Origin: Atrina japonica
Taxonomy: Eukaryota; Mollusca; Bivalvia; Pterioida; Pinnidae
DNA length: 64,000 bases
Direction of reading: 5' to 3'
Assembly (NCBI GenBank): GCA_030159075.1
Contig: BROG01000048.1
Coordinates: 744,001-808,000, forward strand
Under the pieces are notes generated by a model, which searched no databases, was not told the DNA's origin, and saw only the letters and a list, made by a program, of their open reading frames with translations. Every line of letters begins with the position of its first letter. The first letter of the stretch is position 1. A program made the translations under genes and the position numbers. Below are positions 1 to 12,600 of the stretch, piece by piece.

Positions 1-591
1 TCTTTTACCTTCCTACAGGAGTTGTTCTATAAAGTATTAACATATTTTAAGAAATTGCCTGAGGCATACAAAGTTCTCATATTGTTTTGTGATGGATGGA
101 GATATTGACAAATAAGATGGATCCCTAATGTATATACTTCCATACAGGAAGGAAAACAGCTAAACATGTTCAATATTTCAGTACAACAATTCTACATAAT
201 CAAATATTAGTATAGAATATAATCAGATCAATTGTTTGGGCCCTGCCATGTTGGTCAGTATAACAGACTTTAACTTCAAGAGGCTTACCAGGGCCAGTAT
301 TTTCAATATCTTTGTTATTTTTATATTTTGCACTGCTGGCTTTTTCCATGAAGAGAAAACAGTGTAAAAAATTCAACCATTGATTCTATATTTTTCAAGG
401 TCGATGTGAAATGACTTGAATGAATACTGCACTATGTGAAATTATTACAATAAATTGGTATTGAAATTCTGAAATCCAAAAAGAAATGGTTCTACTATCA
501 AAAATGTCCATCATTTCATTTCCAACTTTTTTGAACAGTTACAGAGTAATCCCCAAATGTTGTTTTATATAAAGATTGAAACATTTTATAC

Positions 592-695
592 CAAATACTT
601 AAGCCCTTCCAGTATCTGTTTTGTGTAAAATACCACTGTTGTTTCATTTTCTTTGAGGGGTCCCCATTTTGAAAGCAGCAATGCCGATAAGCTTC
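592..695 (-). CDS. MAP3K5/15: MAP3K exon 18 (kinase N-lobe/hinge end)
   Basis: The exon encodes residues 680-714, including [18 protein letters not shown] and [13 protein letters not shown], the segment just before the catalytic loop of ASK kinases. The acceptor is TTTTACAG at 703-696 and the donor is TTG|GTATAA at 591. It ends in phase 0. No HRD-containing exon is visible in positions 1-591, so the next exon lies off the window. Confidence 0.93.
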
Positions 696-3600
696 CTGTA
701 AAACAACACAAAAGAATTATCGGACAATGTTACGTAAAGTTAGTAGTCCACTGCCTAAAACAAAAAAAGCACAAGGAAAGAATCAGACAGGATCATAGCA
801 GGGTTTGATGTCCTCTATCTTGCACAAAATATAATACTGAATGGAGCAGTCAATATAATAGCAATGATAGAAGTCTGCTCTCCAGGACAAAATAACACTG
901 AATAAATCAGTCAATATAACAGTAATGATAGAAGTTTGATGTCTAGGACAAAATATCACACTGAACAAATCAGTCAATTTAATAGCAATGATAGAAGTCC
1001 ACTGTCTAGGACAAAATATCACACTGAAAGGATCAGTCAATTTAATAAGCAATGAATGAAGTCCACTGTCTAGGACAAAATATCACACTGAATGGATCAG
1101 TCAATATAATAGTAATGAAGTCCGCTGTCTAGGACAAAATATCACACTGAACAAATCAGTCAATTTAATAGCAATGATAGAAGTCCACTGTCTAGGACAA
1201 AATATCACACTGAAAGGATCAGTCAATATAATAGTAATGAAGTCCGCTGTCTAGGACAAAAAATATCACACTGAATGGATCAGTCAATATAATAGTAATG
1301 AAGTCCGCTGTCTAGGACAAAATATCACACTGAATGGATCAGTCAATATATTAGCAGTCCACTGCCTAGGACAAAAAATAGCACAAGGAAAGAATCAAAC
1401 AAGATAATAGCAGTCCACTGCCTAGGACAAAAATAGAATTAATTTACATTTATCAAGTACATGTAAATGAAGTTTGATTAAATGACACTAGAATAACAAT
1501 TATCTCAATTAAAACATGTATGAAATTTTTTTTTTAGAAAATGTGCAAAATTGTGAAAAAAGTGCAAAATTTATCTGATATGACAACAGTATGTTCTTGT
1601 ATTTAGTAGTGAGGAAACAAAGCAATCAATGGTAAATGGTACTATATTCTACAGGAACAACAACAAACATACATTATAACTGTTATTCTATGGTACAGGT
1701 AAATGTCAGAATGTTCTCATCTACGATAAAAAATTATGTCAAAGGTTATTTAAATGTCAAAATTGACACTAAAACAAAAGAGAATTATTTCTTTTCAGAG
1801 ATGTTTGATAAAGTATGTCAAGTTACCTCCTGGGACTTGTTCCATAAATATTTTGAAGTAGCCATCTTCACTACAAGATCCAAGGTATTTGACAATATTT
1901 TTGTGAATCAAACGACAGTGTAGACGGATTTCTTCATGCAATGGCTGCACATCTCTGAAAAACAATTACAGACCACCAAATCAAAGCTGGAAAAGGATCT
2001 TTTTTGTATGTTTTTATGTATTGAAAGATGACTTGAGACTAGTTTCTTTTTGTTTTTGCATTGTTAACTGAGTATCCACATACCTACATACACACACATA
2101 CACACACATCATTTTATAAAGTCCCATATTTCTAGTAAATATTGCTGAATGTTGGCCATAATCAAACTCATAAAAAAGCAACATACCTGTACTTAACATG
2201 CAAAAAAAAAATTAAATCTGTTAAAGAATCTCCAATTACTTGAAGACAAGCGGCCGAATGTGCCTTGACGGTCACCTGAGCATAACTTCAATATAGCCAA
2301 AATACCCCCATTTACTAAAGTGCCCCCTAGTGGCATGTTTTTTGATGGATTTCATTTTAATTTGCAAACTATGTAGACAATGACTTAACAATCATGCACA
2401 CAAAATTTGAAAGTCATCTGATCATTGGTTCATAAGAAGATTTTTAAAGATGTTTAAAGAAGTTTTGGTACTTTTTGGCCCCTATTGAGGCCCCCCCCCC
2501 CCAATGGCCCTAGCCCCTTTTCCTTCGCAAACTTCATGCAGCTACACATAAGGATACTTCCTGCCAAGTTTGGTCGAAAATGGCCCATTGGTTCTTGAGA
2601 AGAAGTCGAAAATGTTTAAAAGTTAACAACACAGGATGGACGACGACATACAAAAGATGATCACTATAGGTCACCTAGAGCCTTTGTGACCTAAAAACCA
2701 AAATATTACAAATGGACAAACAGACAAATAGAAAGCAATGTGCACCCTGATCTTCAAACCTGGGGCACAAGAATGGACTTCTCTTTAATAAATAATCCTT
2801 ACTGTGTTTGTTTTTCCGGCACCTCCTTGACGGCAATACGGACCTGAGTTTTCAGATCTCTTGCTGCGTAGACAACACCATACGTACCACGACCAAGTAT
2901 AACTCTGTTGTCTTTCTCATCAAGATCATACTCAAACTAAAAATGGAGATTACAATTACGTGGTCTAAATATTTTTAGTTATGAACACAGTGATTTATCT
3001 TGTAACTCAAACATTCATAAACATCAATTACATAGATAAAAATTTTAACAAACACAACTATATAAACTTGAGCAACATCAAAACTTTATGATGATAGTTT
3101 TCCTGTCAGATAATTTTTACATCTACTTTTTATGTAAATGGTGTTGACACCAGCAAAATATGAAGAATCATGAATAAAACTAAAAAAAAATTAAAATTTA
3201 CCCAATCTTAAAAGCATACATATTGATTAGACCTAAACTTTGATTATGAACACTAAAAAGATATATCACCGTTGATAATTTTAACATATTATGCAAATAC
3301 TGCCAAGAATTAATGAAATTTACTGACGATTGATGTTTGTTGCATCCATGAAAGAATATCCAATGTCAACTCTGCCATTGTTCACACTGGATTTCTTTTC
3401 ACAAATTACAACATTATAACAAGTTTTTCTGCAAACCAGGATTTATTAAGGACATTTTATTTCTTTAAACCATCAAATATTTAAAACTTTTAATATGAAC
3501 AAAACATTTCATATTGACAGCTTATATGCCTTTAACTACTGTTTTAATTATATCTATGTACAGGTCTACCAAGGTAATTAACACATGTTTACAAACATAA

Positions 3601-6600
3601 TGGGTTTCAATCAAATCATAACAGGGATGGCAGGCTATATGTCGACACAGAATTATCAGAGCTTCTGTAATGCATGGAATCCATGCACGGTAATCGTTTA
3701 ATCTGTACAACCTATTTTTGGAAAATATACCGCATTCTTTTTGTTTTTGACAGAACCCGAATGTACCACTTTACTGTGGTAGACCTGTACATGCTGAACT
3801 TACTAAATAAGTAATACACATGTATGTATTACATACCAGTTATTACTTCAACAAAAATGATAATAAACACACATGACACAGCATTGTGACATTACTCACT
3901 TCAACTGGACCAGTTTCCTCATCATTCTCTGTAAACACTTGGCTGTCTGCCTGATCCTTGATCATTTTAGATACCATATTGTAAAAACTACAATACAGAA
4001 ACATTTCCTGATCAGTAAATTTTCACTGAAGCTTAGTGTCATTTTTGGTCAGATTTTTTTTCCACTCTGACAAATCCACAACATTAACATGTTATAATAT
4101 AGCATTTCTTTCAATCATGGCTTAAGAGATATATTTAGATACAGTGCAGCTATGGTAAGTACAGGGACATTTTACAAGCAGTAGCTGCTTCAATTTACAA
4201 GTTACATAGTTAAGGACACTTACCATCGCCTCTGTAATTCTGATGAGAAAAATACATGGAAATCATCTGAATTTTCCTGCACATACAAAAATATTGCTCT
4301 GCAATCACGCTTGTACAGACTGAAAAATATAAATGATTAAAAAGTCTGTATAACCTGTCATACCCTAATAACAACATCTGCAGTCACAACAAAAAACAAC
4401 AAAAATTTGTTTTATATCTCTTTATCTCGTTAATTTTGAAGAAAAACAGTATGTTTTTTCTCATTTCTTGAGAAATGCATCAACATATTCCTTATTTGTA
4501 TAAATATATTTGTCAATTTTAAATTAATGCTGTATGTATAGTTTAGAACAGATTAACATTGGGTTTTAGTTTTTTATTTGTTTATATGTTTTAAATACTT
4601 GATATATTGCTAAATTCAGTCCTGTGTTAGATTCTGTAATTTTGCATGCAACTTATATAACATCTATTTCATCAAGTTCTCGTTTCATCACAAATCCACA
4701 ACTTTTCCAAAAATATGAGAGGTTATGCATGTAGATCTATGCCAAAATCATCATTTCAAAATTATTGAAAGGATATTCCAAAATTATATATCTAAAATTA
4801 GATTAATATGGTATTTTACATCTTTCATAGAGAAAATAAATAATCTAGCCACTGAAATCGGAAGATTTGAACTTTGACATCTGATCTATATATATACTGA
4901 ATATCTGAAATGTTTGACCTTGAATGAGGGCCACCACAGCTGTTTACATTCCCTTTAATGACCTTGAGATATAACCTATGACCTTCAAACAGGTGTGTTT
5001 GATTACTTGTACCACGTGTACCACTTAAGTGGTTCTTCCTGAAGAAACATTTGAATGTTTTTAATTCTGTATAATGTTTTATGTCACACTCAACAATTTT
5101 TCAGTCATATGGTGGCACTCAGTTTTTAATGGTTGAGTAGAGAACCTGGTTACAATGTACCCAGAAAGAAACCACTGGCCTCCTTAAGTAAACTGGCAAT
5201 TTTTCTCACAAAAATCAGCTTAGGTTTCAGCGGGGCTCGAACTTGCGCTGCCAGAAGTGAGAGACTTCATCCTCTAACATTTGTTTACCTGACTCCCTTA
5301 ATAGAGGTAGCTGGGAAAGTCCATTCACTCTGAATGTTTTTCTTTTCATCTGGACACACATTCCACAGTTTAACTTCTTTTGTTTCCTCATCCCAGTTCA
5401 GCTGGACACAACTGGGCATGTACACTTTACTAGGTTCTAAGACTAACACCTGTCAATACACAAGAACCATTTCCTCAAGTTTTTAATGATAAATCATCTG
5501 TTTTCTGTAAACATGTATATATATCATTCTTCTCTTGAAAGCTAGAAGCTAACATGTCTTGCTACAAAAATATAATATGTTGGTTCACACTACTGAAATA
5601 AAAAGATTGTGGCTAAAACAATATGAACATTAAAGTAAAATATATCTGCCATATAAAAGCTTTATATTTTATACCCTTTTATATAAATTGTAATCTTTTA
5701 CAAATCTACAATTTCTTTATACCATTTAAAAAGATATATTGTGACATAAGATGTACCAGCAATGTAACACAACTGGATGAATAACATAAAAAGAAAATAA
5801 ATGTATGATTTACTTACAGATACTGAATCATTATTATAAATTTCAAAACAGGAAAAATACTTATAAATATCAAAATAAAGAAAATAACTTTAAAATCTGA
5901 TACAGAAGAAATTACTAATATATGTCAAAACAGAAAAAAAAAATTCTTAAAAATGTCAAAACATAAATGAAAAAACATTTGAAAAAATAACAGGGGCCAG
6001 CACCATAAAACTTAAGAATTACTTAAGTCTAAAAATTTTACTCAAATGTGGTAAACCCTCAAATCTGATTGGCTAAGCAGTGTTCCCATTGCTTTTTCAG
6101 AATAGGAATTTTTTGTACCCCATGGGGAGCAAAAGTAGGGGTACAAGAATACAAATCAGGGGTACAAATACATTAAAATTAAATCAATAGCAAATAAAAG
6201 TTTTATTTTATTCATCTGGACCTCCATTAATAGACACAAGTGTCTGTGGATCTGATGTCAATATATAAATTGTGACATTTTGTGTGGAAAATACAGTGTT
6301 CAACATCTACTGATGACTACAGTAATGAACTGAAATGTTATGATAGCATTGGGTTCAAGAGTATTTAGTGTCCAAAATTACATAATCAAAATCTGTAAAG
6401 ATTTCAAATCATTTCTTTATCTTGATAACCCATTGTGAAATTGAAATCTATGGTCAGGACACTGCAAGATGTGTTCATTTGAACGTAACCGTCAACAGAT
6501 AAGAATAAGGCAGAATGAGGCAGTCTTTGAAGTTGGAAATGTCTTGGAAAAAGACACTCAGTTTTGAGGATGAATTGTTTTATAATCAGACGCTGTTTAC

Positions 6601-9600
6601 AAAGTAAGGACAGGACACAGGGAATTGTGATGTTACCATTATAACGCCAATATAAATGATAATGTGTTAGGCATTCACTATGAGTGAATGCACGTGGTGT
6701 GTTTTCATTTTGTGTGTGTTTTGTAATGAAACTGCATGATTCACGCAGGTTTTTGCGTGTCTGGGAGCACTGCCAAGTTCAGAACATTCTCAGACTTTAG
6801 ACTGAGTTTAGTCAAGTCTCAAGTTTTATGGTGCTGGGCCCAGAGCATTCAAAAGACTTTCAAAGTTAACTCACAGGATATGTGCTTCCGGTCAGTTCTG
6901 TTTCTTCTGTCTTACATGCCTCAGAGAAAAAGTCCATCCAGAACACAAAGAGCTGTAAAATAAGTGTATTATATGTTTAAGATAAAAATGATATAAATAC
7001 ATACGAAAAAAGAAAGCATCAAACATTTTCTACATTATCTACACACCACTGGAAAAAAAAACATGTATTCAGAAGTAAATGCCCTAGAAAATATGAAAAA
7101 ATAATATGTTAAAGATTTCATCACCAGTATTAGGAGGTTCAAGAACATGTCAAATGTTTGTTTAAATAAACATCAAACAATAGTAACCTACCTCTTGTTC
7201 TCCAGAATAACCAGTTGTCTATACCTTCATCACACAGTAACCTACATAATAATCTATATAAACACCACACAGTAACTTACCTGTTGTTCTCTAGGATAAC
7301 TGGTTGTCTATATAAACACCACACAGTAACTTACATGTTGTTCTCTAGAATAACTGGCTGTCTATATAAACACCACACAGAAACTTACCTGTTGTTCTCT
7401 AGGATAACTGGTTGTCTATATAAACACCACACAGTAACTTACATGTTGTTCTCTAGGATAACTGGTTGTCTATATAAACACCACACAGTAACTTAACTGT
7501 TGTTCTCTAGGATAACTGGTTGTCTATATAAACACTGTTGTTCTCACATCATAAACAACTTACCTGTTGTTCTCTAGGATAACTGGTTGTCTATATGAAC
7601 ACCACACAGTAACTTACATGTTGTTCTCTAGGATAACTGGTTGTCTATATAAACACCACACAGTAACTTAACTGTTGTTCTCTGGAATAATTAGTTATCT
7701 ATATAAACACCACACAGTAACTCACCTGTTGTTCTCTGGAATAGTTAGTTGTCTATATAAACACCACACAGTAACTTACCTGTTGTTCTCTAGGATAACT
7801 GGTTGTCTATATAAACACCACACAGTAACTTACCTGTTGTTCTCTGGAATAATTAGTTATCTATATAAACACCACACAGTAACTTACCTGTTGTTCTCTA
7901 GAATAACTGACTGTCTATATAAACACAACACAGTAACTTACCTGTTGTTCTCTGGAACAGTTAGTTGTCTATATAAACACCACACAGTAACTTACCTGTT
8001 GTTCTCTAGAATAACTGGTTGTCTATATAAACACCAAACAGTACCTTACCTATTGTTCTCCAGAATAATTAGTTGTCTATATAAACACCACACAGTAACT
8101 TACCTGTTGTTCTCTAGGATAACTGGTTGTCTATATAAACACCAAACAGTAACTTACCTGTTGTTCTCTGGAATAATTAGTTGTCTTTATAAACACCAAA
8201 CAGTAACTTACCTGTTGTTCTCTGGAATAACTGGTTGTCTATATAAACACCAAACAGTTACTTACCTGTTGTTCTCTAGGATAATTGGTTGTCTATATAA
8301 ACACCAAACAGTAATTTACCTGTTGCTCTCTGGAATAACTGGTTGTCTATATAAACACCAAACAGTACCTTACCTGTTGTTCTCTGGAATAATTAGTCGT
8401 CTATATAAACACCAAACAGTGACTTACCTGTTGTTCTCTAGGATAACTGGTTGTCTATATACACACCAAACAGTACCTTACCTGTTGTTCTCTGGAATAA
8501 CTGGTTGTCTTTTTTCTAAATCTCATTATAAGTGTGATGTTTCTAGCTGTTGACTTCAGATACCTAAAACAAGTTGAATATAAACACAAAAACTTATCAT
8601 TTCTGTCATAAACAACTAAAACCAAACTGATTTACTTAAAAATAATATCATCTGTTACACACTTTAAGTTTTTGTTTTGTATTTAAATTGTTGCTTATTT
8701 TTCTTTTATTTTTTTGGTGTGGGGGAGTAATGTTGTTTTATATTGTTTTGAAAATTGTTCACTTATTTGGAGATGTCACCAGCTGTAAGTGAAGTGACAC
8801 AATTTAGACTTGTGCTACAGACAGACGCAAATGCTGGGTTCTGTCTTTCAACACAGCTGTGACATTCACTTACGTGGAGCATTTGACAGATTCAAGTCAT
8901 TTTTCTCCCTAGGACTAGGTATGACATGGTTACAGTACTTGAACCCAGGACCCTCTACAACTAGACAACTGTGTAAGAATGGTATTGGACTCTATGGCTT
9001 AATCAACCTCAACAATTACAACTTTAATTATGTAAATACAATTTACGTAATAAATTAATAATATTACAACTGAAAATAGTTTTAAAAATTGGATTTTGAT
9101 TGTGTAATTTCACACTCATAAAAACAGACTTACTTTACAGACAACCTAGAGCTGATATGAATTAATGTCAATGATGAGTGTATCATCACTTTTCTCAAAG
9201 TCTATAAAATAGGACTTACTCAAAAGTGTATCAACCTGTTGGGTAAGTGTTCATAAGTGTTAATCTATCGTTTCATGCTTTGAAAAGAAATTTTCCTCCA
9301 TGAGGTTTAGGTACCGTTACATGCAGGTGCAGCACAAAGTACCCGTAAAGAACTGGACTTGGTGGTAAATACTATGCTACCAAAGTAGTTCAAAAGTCTA
9401 GGTCATTCGTCTAGGTCATTCCTCTTAACTACGTTTTACTCATATGAGTATCAACACTTTACTCATATGTATGATTTAATGTGATGCCACTTAAAATATA
9501 GCTCAATTAATTTCACAGTAAATTAAAATTCTGAATTTCACTTATTCATGTTACAGTATCATCTGCAATATTATAATGCATTTTATACCACCTTTACAAA

Positions 9601-12600
9601 AGAAAAAAAATAGACAATATGTATAGTGTTTACCAGGATGGTGGCTCTAATTTAAACATGCACTCTGCAGCCTGGATGGCTTTCCCATAATCCTGTGCCA
9701 GGACAGATATTTCGAAAAATGTGGCCACATCCCAGTAATCCTGTAAAGACTGTAGGCTGCCTTTCTTTCCGATCAAATTGTTTAAAACCAACCCTATAGT
9801 AGAAAAATAGTTGACATCAACTAAAGTACAACCCTGAAGTAGAAATAGTGTTTACATCAACTAAAGTACAACACTGTAATTGAAACAAAGTTCACATCAA
9901 CTAATAGATACAGTCTCACTTCAATAGATTAAAAACCTCATTACAACAGATACACAACCTCACAACAACAGATACACAACCTCAAAGCAACACATACACA
10001 ACCTCACAACAACAGATATGCAATCTCACTGCAATAGCTACACAACCTCGTGGCAACAGATACACAACCTTACAACAACAAATACGCAACCTCAAAACAA
10101 CAGATACACAACCTGACAGCAACAGATACACAACCTCACAGCAACAGATACACAACCTTACAACAACAAATACATAACCTCAAAACAACAGATACACAAC
10201 CTCACAACAACAGATACACAACCTCACATCAACAGATGGCACTGTATCTTTATAGGCCTAAATTTTCACTTTCAAATACAGTCAACTCTTGTTATAACAG
10301 CACCTGATATAACAGCATTTTCGGTTAACGGCAGAAATTTCATGGAAACAAATTTACATCCATGTTAATTTGATTGATATAATGGCATATTTCCTTTCTG
10401 GCACAGGCAGCAAACAAACGTGCAATTTACCAGTAAAATTAACTTGTTATAACAACACAGCCTGCAGCCAAATCAAGAATCAGTAGCGAGATTTAAAGGA
10501 ACAAAACATCAAATGACTTTTGACACTGTTCATATGTCTCGGCACCTTGACAAGCTGTTTAGATAAGATAATTGGTCGGGTCACTAACAAACTAAGTTTT
10601 GATGAATGCATGCCCGTTCTTTGTTTCTACTGATTATTGTAAAAATATGCCAAAATATGAAATTATGAGTTTTGAGTAATGTTCTGAAAATAAAAGACAG
10701 AGAATGTGTATGTGTAGTAAAATTATTCAGTTGTTTTACGTATGCATCATGTCAGAACCGCCAAGTAAACGGAGATGTACATAGTTTTCTGTGTCAGAAA
10801 AGAAGGAAATCTGTGACTATAGGAATAGCCAAAAGCATCACAGGATGAAATAGCATCACATTTTACTCATTTATGGGATAAGCCGATTGAACGTAGGGGA
10901 CATTATTCGTGATAGTGCTAAGTGGTCAGCAGCTGTTGACAGTAAATCAACAATTCATCGGGAAGGTGGGAAATATGACAACTTAGAAAATGCGTTATTT
11001 ATGAGGTTTAGTGACGTACATGTTCGTTCTCAAAATGCATGTGTCACTGATGCTATGTTGATTGATAAAGCAAAAACATTTGGTGTTCAGTTAAATGTAG
11101 ACAGTAACTTTTAGTACTCGACAGGATGGCTTAGTAATTTTAAGAAACGACACAACATTTCTTGTCATGTGACCCATGGAGTAGCAGCTAGCGTAAATCC
11201 AGTCATTGAAGCTGAGGGTAGAAAGGAGCTACAAAAGGACTTAGAAGGTTATGACCCCCAGGATATTAATAATCTTGACGAGACGGGCTTGTCTTACAGA
11301 TGAGGTCTGAACTGTACACTTGCTACTGGACCTGTGTGCAGACAGAAATGTCAAAAAGAAAGGATAACTGTCGCTCTATGTGCTAATGCTTCTGGGACAG
11401 ATAAGTTAACCCCCTTTGTGAATGGCAAGTCAGCTCACCCACATTGTTTTGGGAAAACATTCGACCTTAGTGTTTATGTGACTTTTGCACACAACAAAAA
11501 GGCTTGGATGAAAACTTATTTATTCCAAGAGTGAATCGTAAAATTCAACAGACGAGTGCGACTTCAGAGACGACATGTGTTGTTGCTACCGGATAACGTG
11601 ACCAGTCATTCCAATGATGGACTTAACTTGGATCATGTGACCGTGAAATTTCTCCCATCAAACACAATGTCTAATATTCAGCCAATGGATGCCGGAATTA
11701 TCAGCAACTTTAGACGAATGTTAGTATAGCATTATCTGCAGTGTATAGAGGAATAAAATGAACAATCTGTCAATATAAGAACTGCTCTTTGTTCTGTGAA
11801 AACTGTGTGGTCGAATGTGAAATCATCAACAATTATAAAGTGCTGGCGGTATACAGACATACTGCCCCGTGCAGCAGATGCTACAGTGGAGGATTCTGAG
11901 GATGATCTTCCTTTGTTGGAATTGAGGCAATTGTTACTTCGAATGCCTGAGGATGACCGCATGCGGGCAGAGGATTATGTGTCTGTGGACAATGAAATTG
12001 AGACTAGCGAAGGCTCGAGGATAGCGCAATTTGAATTAGTCTCTGAATCTCGCGAAAGTGATGATTCAGATGACGGAGAGGATATCAATGTGACAAAAAA
12101 GGAAGCCAGGCAATTTCTATTATGTGCCATTAAATACTTTGAACAAATGCGAAAATTGGCAATGGAAATATTGATAATGTGTGGAGAGCCTTCCGTGACA
12201 TGGACTGTCACTCTACCGCTAATCACCTCCAAAAAATAATCATGGACTTTGTAACAAAAAACTAGGACTATTAAAATTTTGATTAAATAAAATAGTGTAA
12301 ATTATCGGATTAATTGCTCAACATATTGGCAGTACTAGTAGGCAGTGCTTGATATGAACTTAATCATTCTGTTCTGGTAATTTATATTTATCATTTGGAT
12401 TTATGTGCACATCGTGAAAGTTAATATGGACTTTGTCACTGAAAACTACATGTAGGAATGTGAAATTGAGATTCAATAAAATTATAGTGCAAATTATTGG
12501 ATTAATTATTCAACATATTGATAGTACGCAGTGCTTGAGCTAGCCTAAATAGAAACTGAATCATTGTACTCTGTTGGTTTACATGCATATAATCTGGCTA

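Noticed and set aside
1..591. Exon with the kinase catalytic loop (HRD) of the MAP3K
   Set aside because: I looked for it on the minus strand and found no matching coding block; it must lie outside the window.
7675..8553. 292-codon plus-strand open frame with [18 protein letters not shown] repeats
   Set aside because: It is antisense to the MAP3K donor array and partly overlaps the real exon 11; the unit is 54 bp, so frames stay open by arithmetic.
11796..12239. 147-codon frame as an independent host gene
   Set aside because: It lies within the pogo-like element and matches the acidic C-terminal part of its transposase.
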